A DNA stretch of 6,004 bases, taken from the NCBI GenBank assembly GCA_964439745.1, contig CAYTQK010000206.1, positions 1 through 6,004 of the forward strand, given 5' to 3'. The notes under the pieces are model-generated. The model was not told the DNA's origin, ran no database searches, and saw nothing but the letters and a program-made list of their open reading frames with translations. The translations under genes were made by a program, and so were the position numbers. The stretch comes from CAYTQK01 sp964439745. GTDB lineage: Bacteria > Desulfobacterota > Desulfobacteria > Desulfobacterales > Desulfosudaceae. The stretch's first letter is position 1. The number at the start of each line of letters is the position of its first letter. Positions 1-5,825 of the stretch are shown here, piece by piece.

Positions 1-2
1 CC

Positions 3-287
3 ATCGTGGACTTTGTGGTCACCGTGGAAAAAACCGGCATTACCGCTTCGGACATCAACGCCGCCCTGAAGGAAGCCTCGGAGCAGGAATTGTCCGGCAT
101 TCTCGGATACAGCGAACGGCCCCTGGTTTCCATAGATTTCAAGGGCTCGCCCCTGTCCTCCATCGTGGACGCCGAGACCACCGATGTCGTGGACAACATG
201 GTCAAAGTGCTCTCCTGGTACGATAACGAAGCCGGATATTCGCACCGCATGGTGGACCTGGCCGCCCTCATCGGCCGGCAGTTGTAA
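3..287 (+). CDS. gap: Glyceraldehyde-3-phosphate dehydrogenase, type I (C-terminal part; 5' end outside window)
   Basis: This is the last 94 codons of an NAD(P)-dependent glyceraldehyde-3-phosphate dehydrogenase, normally about 335 residues. The enzyme is cytosolic and interconverts glyceraldehyde-3-phosphate and 1,3-bisphosphoglycerate. Seen directly: the C-terminal catalytic-domain strand IVDFVVTVEK, the segment ERPLVSIDFKGSPLSSIVDA, and the family signature VKVLSWYDNEAGYSHRMVDL. In that signature the Asn of YDNE and the Tyr of GYS are the family's nicotinamide-pocket residues. The position between YDNE and GYS is Ala here; it varies in the family (Trp in many, Thr in E. coli GapA), so it is not a defect. 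The catalytic Cys/His lie upstream of the window. The reading frame is open from the first full codon and ends in TAA. It is followed by tpiA, the adjacent glycolytic step, but a strong terminator-like hairpin separates the two. Confidence 0.96.
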   Translation: MVDFVVTVEKTGITASDINAALKEASEQELSGILGYSERPLVSIDFKGSPLSSIVDAETTDVVDNMVKVLSWYDNEAGYSHRMVDLAALIGRQL

Positions 288-321
288 GGACTGCATAATA
301 TTGCCCTTGCTTGCATTCCGC

Positions 322-380
322 GGCATCCCCGGAAGCGCCCCCTTTTTTCTGGCGGGACAAACCCGGGGATGCCCTTTTCT
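322..380 (+). terminator. Probable intrinsic terminator of gap (or attenuator ahead of tpiA)
   Basis: A perfect 11-bp inverted repeat pairs GGCATCCCCGG (322-332) with CCGGGGATGCC (363-373). The 30-nt loop can form an inner 4-bp stem, CGCC (336-339) with GGCG (351-354). One base after the stem comes TTTTCT (375-380). A long GC-rich stem followed at once by a short T-run is the form of a rho-independent terminator. It begins 34 nt after the gap stop codon. The loop is longer than usual and the T-run is interrupted, so termination may be partial, with some read-through into tpiA. Confidence 0.7.
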
Positions 381-413
381 GGGATAACGCCCTGGTTGTT
401 GATTGTAATGGAT

Positions 414-420
414 AAGGAGG
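414..420 (+). promoter_or_regulatory. Shine-Dalgarno site of tpiA
   Basis: AAGGAGG lies 5 nt before the ATG at 426 and is a near-perfect anti-16S match. It decides the tpiA start. The upstream in-frame ATG at 369 falls inside the terminator stem and has no such site. Confidence 0.9.
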
Positions 421-425
421 CACCT

Positions 426-1181
426 ATGAGCCAGCGCACACCACTGATCGCCGGTAATTGGAAAATGTTCAAAACCAGCCGCGAGGCCCGGGAGACGGCC
501 GCTGCCCTGGCCGCGCGGGTCAAGCCCGATTCCAGCCGGGAAGTCATGATCGCTCCCCAGTTCACGGCACTCCTGCCTGTCAAAGAGGCGCTGGCGGACA
601 GCCCCATCTTCCTGGGTGCCCAGAATCTGCATTGGGAATCCGAAGGCGCCTACACCGGGGAGATCTCCGCGGCCATGCTCACGGATGTCGGCTGCGATTA
701 CGTCATTATCGGCCACTCGGAACGCCGGCAGTATTTTCACGAAACCGATGAAAGCGTCAACCGCAAAATTGCCGCCGCCCTAGGCGCCGGGCTGATTCCC
801 GTGCTGTGCATCGGCGAGAGCGAAGCCGACCGGGATGCCGAAAAAACGTTTTCTGTACTTGACAAGCAGATTCGAAACGGGTTACAAGGTTTTGATTTAA
901 ACCAGGTCGAGAAGCTGGTCATCGCCTATGAGCCGGTCTGGGCCATCGGTACCGGCAAAACCGCCACTTCCGATCAGGCCCAGGAAGCACACGCCTTTAT
1001 CCGCCGGACCATGGCCGGTCTTTTCGGGGAAGATATGGCCGAAAAGCTGCGTATCCTGTACGGCGGCAGCGTCAAACCGGCCAACATCGCCGAGCTGATG
1101 AGCATGAGTGATATTGACGGCGCCCTGGTGGGCGGTGCCAGCCTGGAGGCGGAAAGTTTCTCCGCGATTATAGATTACTGA
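426..1181 (+). CDS. tpiA: Triosephosphate isomerase
   Basis: Cytosolic TIM-barrel enzyme (251 residues, the normal length) that interconverts dihydroxyacetone phosphate and glyceraldehyde-3-phosphate. All catalytic elements are visible: N11 and K13 in the N-terminal GNWKM motif, the electrophilic His97 in IIGHSERR, and the catalytic base Glu169 in AYEPVWAIGTGK, which also holds flexible loop 6 (about 170-178). The phosphate-binding glycines are in YGGSVKP (about 212-218) and VGGASL (about 235-240). The ATG at 426 is chosen because the protein then begins MSQRTPLIAGNWKM, as the family does, and because of the AAGGAGG 5 nt upstream. It lies 138 nt after gap, with a terminator-like hairpin between them, and 50 nt before secG. 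It is probably transcribed together with secG, since I see no terminator between them. Nothing appears unusual or missing. Confidence 0.98.
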   Translation: MSQRTPLIAGNWKMFKTSREARETAAALAARVKPDSSREVMIAPQFTALLPVKEALADSPIFLGAQNLHWESEGAYTGEISAAMLTDVGCDYVIIGHSERRQYFHETDESVNRKIAAALGAGLIPVLCIGESEADRDAEKTFSVLDKQIRNGLQGFDLNQVEKLVIAYEPVWAIGTGKTATSDQAQEAHAFIRRTMAGLFGEDMAEKLRILYGGSVKPANIAELMSMSDIDGALVGGASLEAESFSAIIDY

Positions 1182-1231
1182 CCGCAGGGTACGGTTGAAC
1201 CGACCCGGCGGTAAACACACGGGCAGACAAC

Positions 1232-1576
1232 ATGGGTATACTGATTACACTGGTTCACATTATCGCCTGCATTCTGCTGATCGTTATTATTCTGCTGCAG
1301 ACCGGTAAAGGCGCCGGTATGGGAGCGGCCTTTGGAAGCGGCGGCAGCCAGACGCTTTTTGGCAGCAGCGGCGGATCCTCGTTCATGAACAGGGTGACGA
1401 CTACAGTGGCCGTCATCTTCATGATCACCTGCCTGTCGCTGGCCTTTATTTCGACGCATCGCCAGCCGGATTCCATCATGCAGGACAAGCCGGTCCCGGC
1501 GGAAAAGACGGAACCGGCGGGCCCCGCCGCAGGCGGTGAGAATGCCCAGCCGCAACAGGGCGGCCAGGCGGATTGA
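1232..1576 (+). CDS. secG: Preprotein translocase subunit SecG
   Basis: Small inner-membrane component of the SecYEG protein-export channel; SecG aids SecA-driven translocation. The 114-residue product has the SecG pattern. A first membrane helix spans about residues 3-22. It is followed by the conserved cytoplasmic loop QTGKGAGMGAAFG (23-35) and a Gly/Ser-rich GSSGGSSFMNR (44-54). A second helix spans about 55-75, and the tail is hydrophilic, rich in Pro, Gly and Gln, and low in complexity. Such variable tails are common in SecG. The ATG at 1232 sits just before the first helix; the upstream sequence has no good Shine-Dalgarno site, only a weak GGGC, so translation may depend partly on ribosomes coming from tpiA. 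It is followed after 6 nt by a tRNA-Leu gene, matching the secG-tRNA-Leu linkage known in other proteobacteria. Confidence 0.96.
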   Translation: MGILITLVHIIACILLIVIILLQTGKGAGMGAAFGSGGSQTLFGSSGGSSFMNRVTTTVAVIFMITCLSLAFISTHRQPDSIMQDKPVPAEKTEPAGPAAGGENAQPQQGGQAD

Positions 1577-1582
1577 TCTCGT

Positions 1583-1667
1583 GCCGAAGTGGTGGAAATG
1601 GTAGACACGCTGTGTTGAGGGCGCAGTGGGGAGACCCGTGCCGGTTCAAATCCGGCCTTCGGCACCA
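1583..1667 (+). tRNA. tRNA-Leu (anticodon GAG), CCA encoded
   Basis: This 85-nt class II tRNA folds fully by eye. The acceptor stem pairs GCCGAAG (1583-1589) with CTTCGGC (1657-1663), with discriminator A1664 and an encoded CCA at 1665-1667. The anticodon stem pairs CTGTG (1610-1614) with CGCAG (1622-1626) and includes one G-U pair. The loop TTGAGGG (1615-1621) gives anticodon GAG at 1617-1619, which reads CUC/CUU leucine codons. A long variable arm has stem GGG (1628-1630) with CCC (1635-1637). The T-stem pairs GCCGG with CCGGC around TTCAAAT (1645-1651), and the D-loop contains GGTAGAC. The long variable arm and discriminator A fit tRNA-Leu. It starts 6 nt after the secG stop, too close for its own promoter, so it is likely cut from the tpiA-secG transcript by RNase P. 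A second CCA follows directly (1668-1670). Confidence 0.97.
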
Positions 1668-1768
1668 CCATTCCGACTGCCGCGGAGACGGCCGGGACAG
1701 TCAGAAAAGACAGTGACGGCGCCTTTACCGGCTCGGTCATATTACGTGGATAAATTGCGTCCCTGGGA

Positions 1769-3325
1769 ATGAGCAGCTACCATCGTCAGCATATTGAAAC
1801 CGTACTGGTCTTTTTTTCCCTGACAATGCTGCTGGTGCTGTCTTCCCGGACTTTCGGCCTGACCTGGGACGAATCCATCTATTTTCAGTTTTCCGATTCC
1901 ATCCGCACCTGGTTCCTGCATGACCGGTCCTTTGATCCGGAGACCCTCGCCGCCTACTGGAGCTATAGCGATTATCACAACCCCCATCCGCCGTTCATGA
2001 AAATCCTGGGGGCGATCTCTTCGCACTGGTTGGGCGATGCCCTGCCCTACCCCACCGGCTACCGCCTGGCCAATATTCTTTACGTTTCTGCCTGCCTGGC
2101 CGTGGCCTGCCGGCTGCTGGCCCCCCGTTTTTCAACGCCGGCCGCCCTGGCCGCCATCGCTTTTGCCGCTTTTCAGCCGCGGGTATTCGGCCATTTGCTC
2201 ATCGCCGGCACCGACTCGCCGGTGGCCATGAGCTGGCTGGTGCTGACCCTGATCGCCTGGCGGCTGCAGCAGGCACCGCCGGGATCCCGGCGGATGGTTT
2301 TGCGGATACTCTTGTTCTTTTTTCTGGCCAGCGCCAGCGCCACCAAGATAACCGGTTTGCTGGTGGTGCTCCCCCTGGCTTTCTACCTGCTGGTCCACCG
2401 GAATTGGCGGGAATTTGCCTGGCTGTCCGGCGCGGCGGTATTCGCCCTGCTGTTTGTAGTTGCCGTATGGCCGCCCCAGTGGCACCACCCGCTGAGCGGC
2501 CTGGCAAAATACCTGTGGTATCCGCTGACCCGTTCGGAAATGTCCATCAGCGCAGTCTATCTGGATAAAATACATCAATTCCATCTCCCCTGGCATTATT
2601 TTCTTGTCATGACAGCGGCTACAGTCCCGGTAATTATTTTTATCTGCCTGGTCGGTCTTTTTTTTATTCAGCGGCGGGACCATCATGGTCTTCTCCGGGC
2701 CCTCCTGTTCCCCGTCCTTTTCTGGCTGATCATCGTGCACCTGCCGGCAACACCTCGGCATGACGGTGTCCGGCAATTTGTCAGTTTCTATCCCTTGCTG
2801 GGATTGCTGGCCTGGCTGGGCCTGCTGAGCCTGATTCACCGCCTCAAGCCTGCTTTTCTGTTTCCTTCTTTGTTGCATCCGGGCCGCATTATACCGGGGG
2901 TCGCGGCAATCATCCTGTTTTTTCAAACAGCCACCGCTCACCCCTATGAGTTGAGCTGGTATAACGTACTGATGGGAGGCCTGCCGGGGGCGGAAAAGCG
3001 AGGAATGGAAATCACCTACTATCTGGAAGCGGCCAACCAGCCCTTCATCAGGTATATTGACCCCTTCCTGGATAACGGGGCCACCGTTCAAACGCATCCC
3101 CCCTGGCCGCTCCTGCTGCAAAGCTACGCCCGGCATGGGCTGCTGACGGGAAATTTTTCGATTCTTTCATCTGAACACGCGGCCCCGGCCGACTACCTGT
3201 TGATTTTCCGGCGGCGGGGATATGTCGATGATGCTTTCTATAAACGTCTCCGGCCCGTGGCGGAAGTGACCTGCCAGGGGGTGTCGCTGGTCAAGTTCAG
3301 CCGGCTGAAAAAAGAATCTCCTTGA
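1769..3325 (+). CDS. Polytopic membrane glycosyltransferase, GT39/PMT-like (GT-C fold)
   Basis: A 518-residue integral membrane protein with many hydrophobic helices (for example about 10-27, 102-117, 124-139, 150-165, 179-207, 217-234, 277-300, 308-324, 340-356, 373-388) and a C-terminal soluble part of about 130 residues. Motifs match the dolichyl-phosphate-mannose mannosyltransferase/ArnT-like superfamily, whose members move a sugar from a polyprenyl-phosphate carrier. First is the acidic pair in LTWDES (D34, E35), placed just after the first helix, as for the catalytic Asp of GT-C enzymes. The others are NPHPPFMK (71-78), HDGVRQFVSFYP (331-342), and HPYELSWYN (391-399) followed by GGLPGAEKRGMEITYY. 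The ATG at 1769 directly precedes the first helix; its Shine-Dalgarno site is poor. No other envelope-glycan gene is visible nearby, so sugar and acceptor are unknown. Its last 29 nt overlap the end of the convergent minus-strand gene. Confidence 0.82.
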   Translation: MSSYHRQHIETVLVFFSLTMLLVLSSRTFGLTWDESIYFQFSDSIRTWFLHDRSFDPETLAAYWSYSDYHNPHPPFMKILGAISSHWLGDALPYPTGYRLANILYVSACLAVACRLLAPRFSTPAALAAIAFAAFQPRVFGHLLIAGTDSPVAMSWLVLTLIAWRLQQAPPGSRRMVLRILLFFFLASASATKITGLLVVLPLAFYLLVHRNWREFAWLSGAAVFALLFVVAVWPPQWHHPLSGLAKYLWYPLTRSEMSISAVYLDKIHQFHLPWHYFLVMTAATVPVIIFICLVGLFFIQRRDHHGLLRALLFPVLFWLIIVHLPATPRHDGVRQFVSFYPLLGLLAWLGLLSLIHRLKPAFLFPSLLHPGRIIPGVAAIILFFQTATAHPYELSWYNVLMGGLPGAEKRGMEITYYLEAANQPFIRYIDPFLDNGATVQTHPPWPLLLQSYARHGLLTGNFSILSSEHAAPADYLLIFRRRGYVDDAFYKRLRPVAEVTCQGVSLVKFSRLKKESP

Positions 3326-3791
3326 TCAGGCGGATGACACCCTCGGGTTCGGTAGCCGAAAAAAGGCGGTCCGCGTCCAGCGCGATGCCGGTCGACAGCC
3401 TCAGGGAAAAGCCCATGGTGATGACCGGCGTGCCCGCTTTCAGGGCCAGGGCGATTTCCGAGAGGGTGCCGGCGCCGCCGGGACAGGCCACCACCACGTC
3501 GCTGGAAAGGGCGGTGATACTGTTGCGGGCACTGCCCAGACCGGTAACAATGGGGATGGTTACCCCTGCGGCCATGTCCGCCCGGTTTTCCCCCGGCAGG
3601 ATGCCGACCACCAGGCCGCCCCGGGCGGCCGCGCCGGCAGCAGAGGCGGCCATGATCCCGGCATCGCGGCCGCCGTTGAGCAGGTACCAGCCGTTTTCCG
3701 CGACCAACTCTCCCAGGCGGTAGGCCCGCTGATGTGTCCGCTCTTCTGCCCGGCCGCCGCCCATGACTCCGATCATTACGGGACGCTTCAC
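3297..3791 (-). CDS. SLOG/LOG-like Rossmann-fold protein, TIGR00725 type
   Basis: A 164-residue soluble protein with nucleotide-binding motifs of the LOG/SLOG superfamily: IGVMGGGR (7-14), LLNGGRDAGIMAAS (37-50), GLGSARN (84-90) and ACPGGAGTLSE (102-112). The last resembles the PGGxGTxxE motif of LOG-type cytokinin-activating phosphoribohydrolases, and the Arg in GSARN corresponds to the conserved Arg in these proteins. The size and the GGRDAGIM form fit the bacterial TIGR00725 family, whose members mostly lack a proven reaction. Nucleotide or nucleoside-derivative binding is a family-level expectation; hydrolase activity is only possible. The start is GTG (3789-3791), supported by AAGGAG 5 nt upstream. 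It overlaps the radical SAM stop codon in the 4-nt sequence GTGA, so the two genes are very likely co-transcribed and translationally coupled. The 3' end overlaps the convergent glycosyltransferase gene by 29 nt. Confidence 0.87.
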   Translation of the reverse strand: MKRPVMIGVMGGGRAEERTHQRAYRLGELVAENGWYLLNGGRDAGIMAASAAGAAARGGLVVGILPGENRADMAAGVTIPIVTGLGSARNSITALSSDVVVACPGGAGTLSEIALALKAGTPVITMGFSLRLSTGIALDADRLFSATEPEGVIRLIKEILFSAG

Positions 3792-5575
3792 AAGAACTCC
3801 TTGATATAATCGGCAAAAATTTCTTTTACCCGGGGATGCTTCTCCCCCTTGTAAAGACGTTCAAAACAGCCCACGAAACCCGCCTGGGCATTGGAACGGG
3901 CGATGGATTCCACATGATCCTTATGGGAACTGACGCCGAGATGCGCCCCCATGGCCGACAGCCCGTCAATGACGCGTTCGCTAAAGTGCTGCCGGGCCTT
4001 GCCGGTGGGATGGCGCCAGGCGTATCTGGCCGCGGCAAATCCGGTTTTCAGGGCATTACCGGTATTGTTGATCCGTTTTAGCATATCGTACATGATAAAA
4101 AAGGTAACCAGGGGACTGCCCATGAGGGTATCCGGAATTCTCCGGTTGGATTCCATCAGGTCCGAGGTGCTCAAGGCGCAGAAATACGGAATCGACCCCT
4201 GCCGTCCATAGAGATAGCTCTGCTGCTCCTGGGAATCGCTGAAATTCTGTGACCCCGGCAAATCGTTCAACACCGTGGCCTGCAAGGTGATCTGCTTTTC
4301 CCGGCAGAAGGCGGCCACTTCCACCCCGGAATGGTCATTCAGGTCATGGAAGTAGTCATACGGCAGACCGGTGATAAACGCCCCGTGCAGGGAGATGCCC
4401 TGGGCCTTGATCTTGTCGATCTGCCGGCCGTAGTACTCGGCCGGCGTCAGTCCGGCCTTTTCGATATGACTGACAGCCGGCTTTTTGATCCACTTGAGGT
4501 TGTCCAGGTCCAGGGATTCCAGGCCGATGAAGAAATGGGTGGCGCCGGAGCGCCGCATCTTTTCCATCAGCCGGGGATTGTCCGCAATTTCTATGGAAAT
4601 CTGGGCCACATAGTTGATCTTCAGGCCCCGGCGGTTGATCTCGTCGACAATGGCCTCCAGCCGCCTTCGGCTGAGCAGCATATTATCCGGCAGAAAAAGG
4701 AAAAAGCGGTTTTTAAACGTAACTCCTTTCTCCTGCAGGTGGGCCAGTTCATCAATAAAGTCCACCGGCGAGCGGGTCATGAACTTGCGCTGGTGGAGCG
4801 GCAAAGCGGCAATAGAGCAGAAATTGCAGGAATAGGGGCAGCCCAGGTAGGGGGCGGCCACCTTGGCCCGGGAAATCCGGCTTAAATATCCGCCGACCAG
4901 GGGCAGTTTTTTCAGGTAGGGCGGAGCGATCTCCGGCAGGGGAAAGACGTTGCGGCTGCCCCAGACCCCGTCCTCCAGGGTAATGGACCCGGTGTATTCC
5001 GGCTTCAGGCAGCCCCGGTTCATGTCTTCCAGCAATTGACCGACCACCGTCGAATCTCCCGGTCCCTTGACCAGGCTGACCAGCTCCGGGTGGGGAACAT
5101 GGGGCCGGACCAGCAGGTCCATGTCCGCCGGTACCGAGGAGACGTGAATGCCGCCGAAAATCGTGGGAATCCGGGCATGATTGAGGACGATGGCCACCAT
5201 TGCCCCGACCGGGAAGTTGGCGCTGATGCAGGTAAAAAACACGGCCGCTGGCTTTTGCCCGTGCTTCCGGATCAGCGTGCCGATTTTGCGGCGATAACCG
5301 TCGCCCACATAAATCCGGGCACTGCTTCGGAAGCGGGCCACCTGGTTGGCGATATAATAGGTGGCATAATTTTCAATGCCGAAAAATTCGTTCAAGCCGT
5401 GGCGGATCTTGGCCAGATCGAACTGAAGATAATCCAGATAGTTGTCAGCATTCAGCAGGCCGGCATCCCGGCTGGTAATATAGGAGAGGACATCGGCCAT
5501 GGTGGCCGATGAATCATGAACCTTGTCCATCAGATCGTAGGCAATGGGATTGTAAACGATAAAATATTCCGACAT
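3788..5575 (-). CDS. Radical SAM protein with B12-binding-like N-terminal domain
   Basis: A 595-residue cytosolic protein of unknown substrate. The N-terminal part (about 85-185) looks like the Rossmann-type B12-binding domain of class B radical SAM enzymes, with VFFTCISAN (112-120), IFGGIHVSSVP (139-149) and GPGDSTV (171-177). The cobalamin-ligating DxHxxG motif is not visible. The radical SAM core follows: the 4Fe-4S cluster motif CPYSCNFC (C246, C250, C253), FLPDNMLLS (294-302), THFFIGLESLD (346-356) and GAFITGLPYD (398-407). The C-terminal region (about 470-595) has no domain I recognise. It ends in a block with SSHKDHVESIA (549-559) and GCFERLYKGEKHP (569-581) that is conserved in the neighbouring paralog. 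The ATG at 5575 is the likely start: an in-frame TGA lies four codons upstream and no alternative start codon falls between, although the Shine-Dalgarno site is weak. It is coupled by a 4-nt overlap to the downstream SLOG gene. Confidence 0.92.
   Translation of the reverse strand: MSEYFIVYNPIAYDLMDKVHDSSATMADVLSYITSRDAGLLNADNYLDYLQFDLAKIRHGLNEFFGIENYATYYIANQVARFRSSARIYVGDGYRRKIGTLIRKHGQKPAAVFFTCISANFPVGAMVAIVLNHARIPTIFGGIHVSSVPADMDLLVRPHVPHPELVSLVKGPGDSTVVGQLLEDMNRGCLKPEYTGSITLEDGVWGSRNVFPLPEIAPPYLKKLPLVGGYLSRISRAKVAAPYLGCPYSCNFCSIAALPLHQRKFMTRSPVDFIDELAHLQEKGVTFKNRFFLFLPDNMLLSRRRLEAIVDEINRRGLKINYVAQISIEIADNPRLMEKMRRSGATHFFIGLESLDLDNLKWIKKPAVSHIEKAGLTPAEYYGRQIDKIKAQGISLHGAFITGLPYDYFHDLNDHSGVEVAAFCREKQITLQATVLNDLPGSQNFSDSQEQQSYLYGRQGSIPYFCALSTSDLMESNRRIPDTLMGSPLVTFFIMYDMLKRINNTGNALKTGFAAARYAWRHPTGKARQHFSERVIDGLSAMGAHLGVSSHKDHVESIARSNAQAGFVGCFERLYKGEKHPRVKEIFADYIKEFL
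3797..3802 (-). promoter_or_regulatory. Shine-Dalgarno site of the SLOG gene
   Basis: On the minus strand AAGGAG lies 5 nt before the GTG start at 3791, inside the final codons of the radical SAM gene. It supports the GTG start and allows either re-initiation or independent initiation. Confidence 0.8.
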
Positions 5576-5614
5576 GGCGATGTCTCAGACGCCTGGAACA
5601 AATAACTGCTCCGG

Positions 5615-5678
5615 GTATCTTACGGCATCACTATCTTTAAAAAAATCGAAACAGCTTTTTTACAATTCCATAAGATAC
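5615..5678. repeat. Nested AT-rich inverted repeat upstream of the radical SAM gene
   Basis: GTATCTTA (5615-5622) is repeated in inverted form as TAAGATAC (5671-5678); after one mismatch the pairing resumes with GG (5624-5625) and CC (5668-5669). Inside lies a second inverted repeat, TAAAAAA (5638-5644) with TTTTTTA (5656-5662), with an 11-nt loop. The element sits 40-103 nt before the radical SAM start on the minus strand, where a promoter would be expected. It is visibly more AT-rich than its surroundings. On the minus strand TTGTAA (5666-5661) followed by the A/T-rich TTTAAA region is a possible but poor -35/-10 pair. It may be an operator or a promoter with dyad symmetry; function is unproven. 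Confidence 0.45.
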
Positions 5679-5724
5679 ACGGATGGCACCCCTCTGTCCC
5701 CTGCCTATCACGTCTGGCTGAAAT

Positions 5725-5766
5725 GGCAATAAAAAAAACCAGGCAGCCCGATTTTTTATTCTGCCG
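5725..5766 (-). terminator. Probable terminator of the upstream radical SAM paralog
   Basis: Reading the minus strand after the stop at 5826, GGCAG (5765-5761) can pair with CTGCC (5746-5742). Three bases later comes a run of eight T (5738-5731). The same bases allow a rival stem: a perfect 9-bp AATAAAAAA/TTTTTTATT inverted repeat (5728-5736 with 5752-5760), extended by GGC/GCC across a 2-nt bulge. Either form ends in or near a T-run on the minus strand, so termination after the right-hand gene is plausible. The GC stem is short (5 bp, 14-nt loop), which limits confidence. Confidence 0.5.
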
Positions 5767-5825
5767 TCCCCATCAAGGGGGAAATCCGGATCTGAGATGA
5801 GGCCGGGAAAAGCCGACAAACCGGC

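Noticed and set aside
369..425. Upstream in-frame ATG that would add 19 residues to triosephosphate isomerase
   Set aside because: It lies inside the terminator stem and has no Shine-Dalgarno site. The added residues have no counterpart in the family, and the ATG at 426 has an excellent AAGGAGG.
1675..1702. Hairpin GACTG/CAGTC after the tRNA as a terminator
   Set aside because: The stem is only 5 bp with an asymmetric interior, and it is followed by A-rich rather than T-rich sequence on the plus strand.
1583..1768. tRNA-Leu 3' end as an integration (att) site for a genomic island
   Set aside because: tRNA genes are common integration targets, but no integrase, no repeated tRNA 3' fragment and no change in coding style is visible downstream.
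2132..3136. 334-codon open frame on the minus strand
   Set aside because: It lies fully antisense to the glycosyltransferase. Its product is rich in Gln, Gly, Pro and Arg with no recognisable domain, typical of a shadow of a GC-rich gene.
4331..4885. 184-codon open frame on the plus strand (also 5036-5512, 158 codons)
   Set aside because: Both are antisense to the well-supported radical SAM gene and show no domain or ribosome binding site.
5637..5819. 60-codon minus-strand open frame in the gap between the radical SAM genes
   Set aside because: It covers the probable terminator and the AT-rich repeat, has no recognisable features, and has an unremarkable composition.
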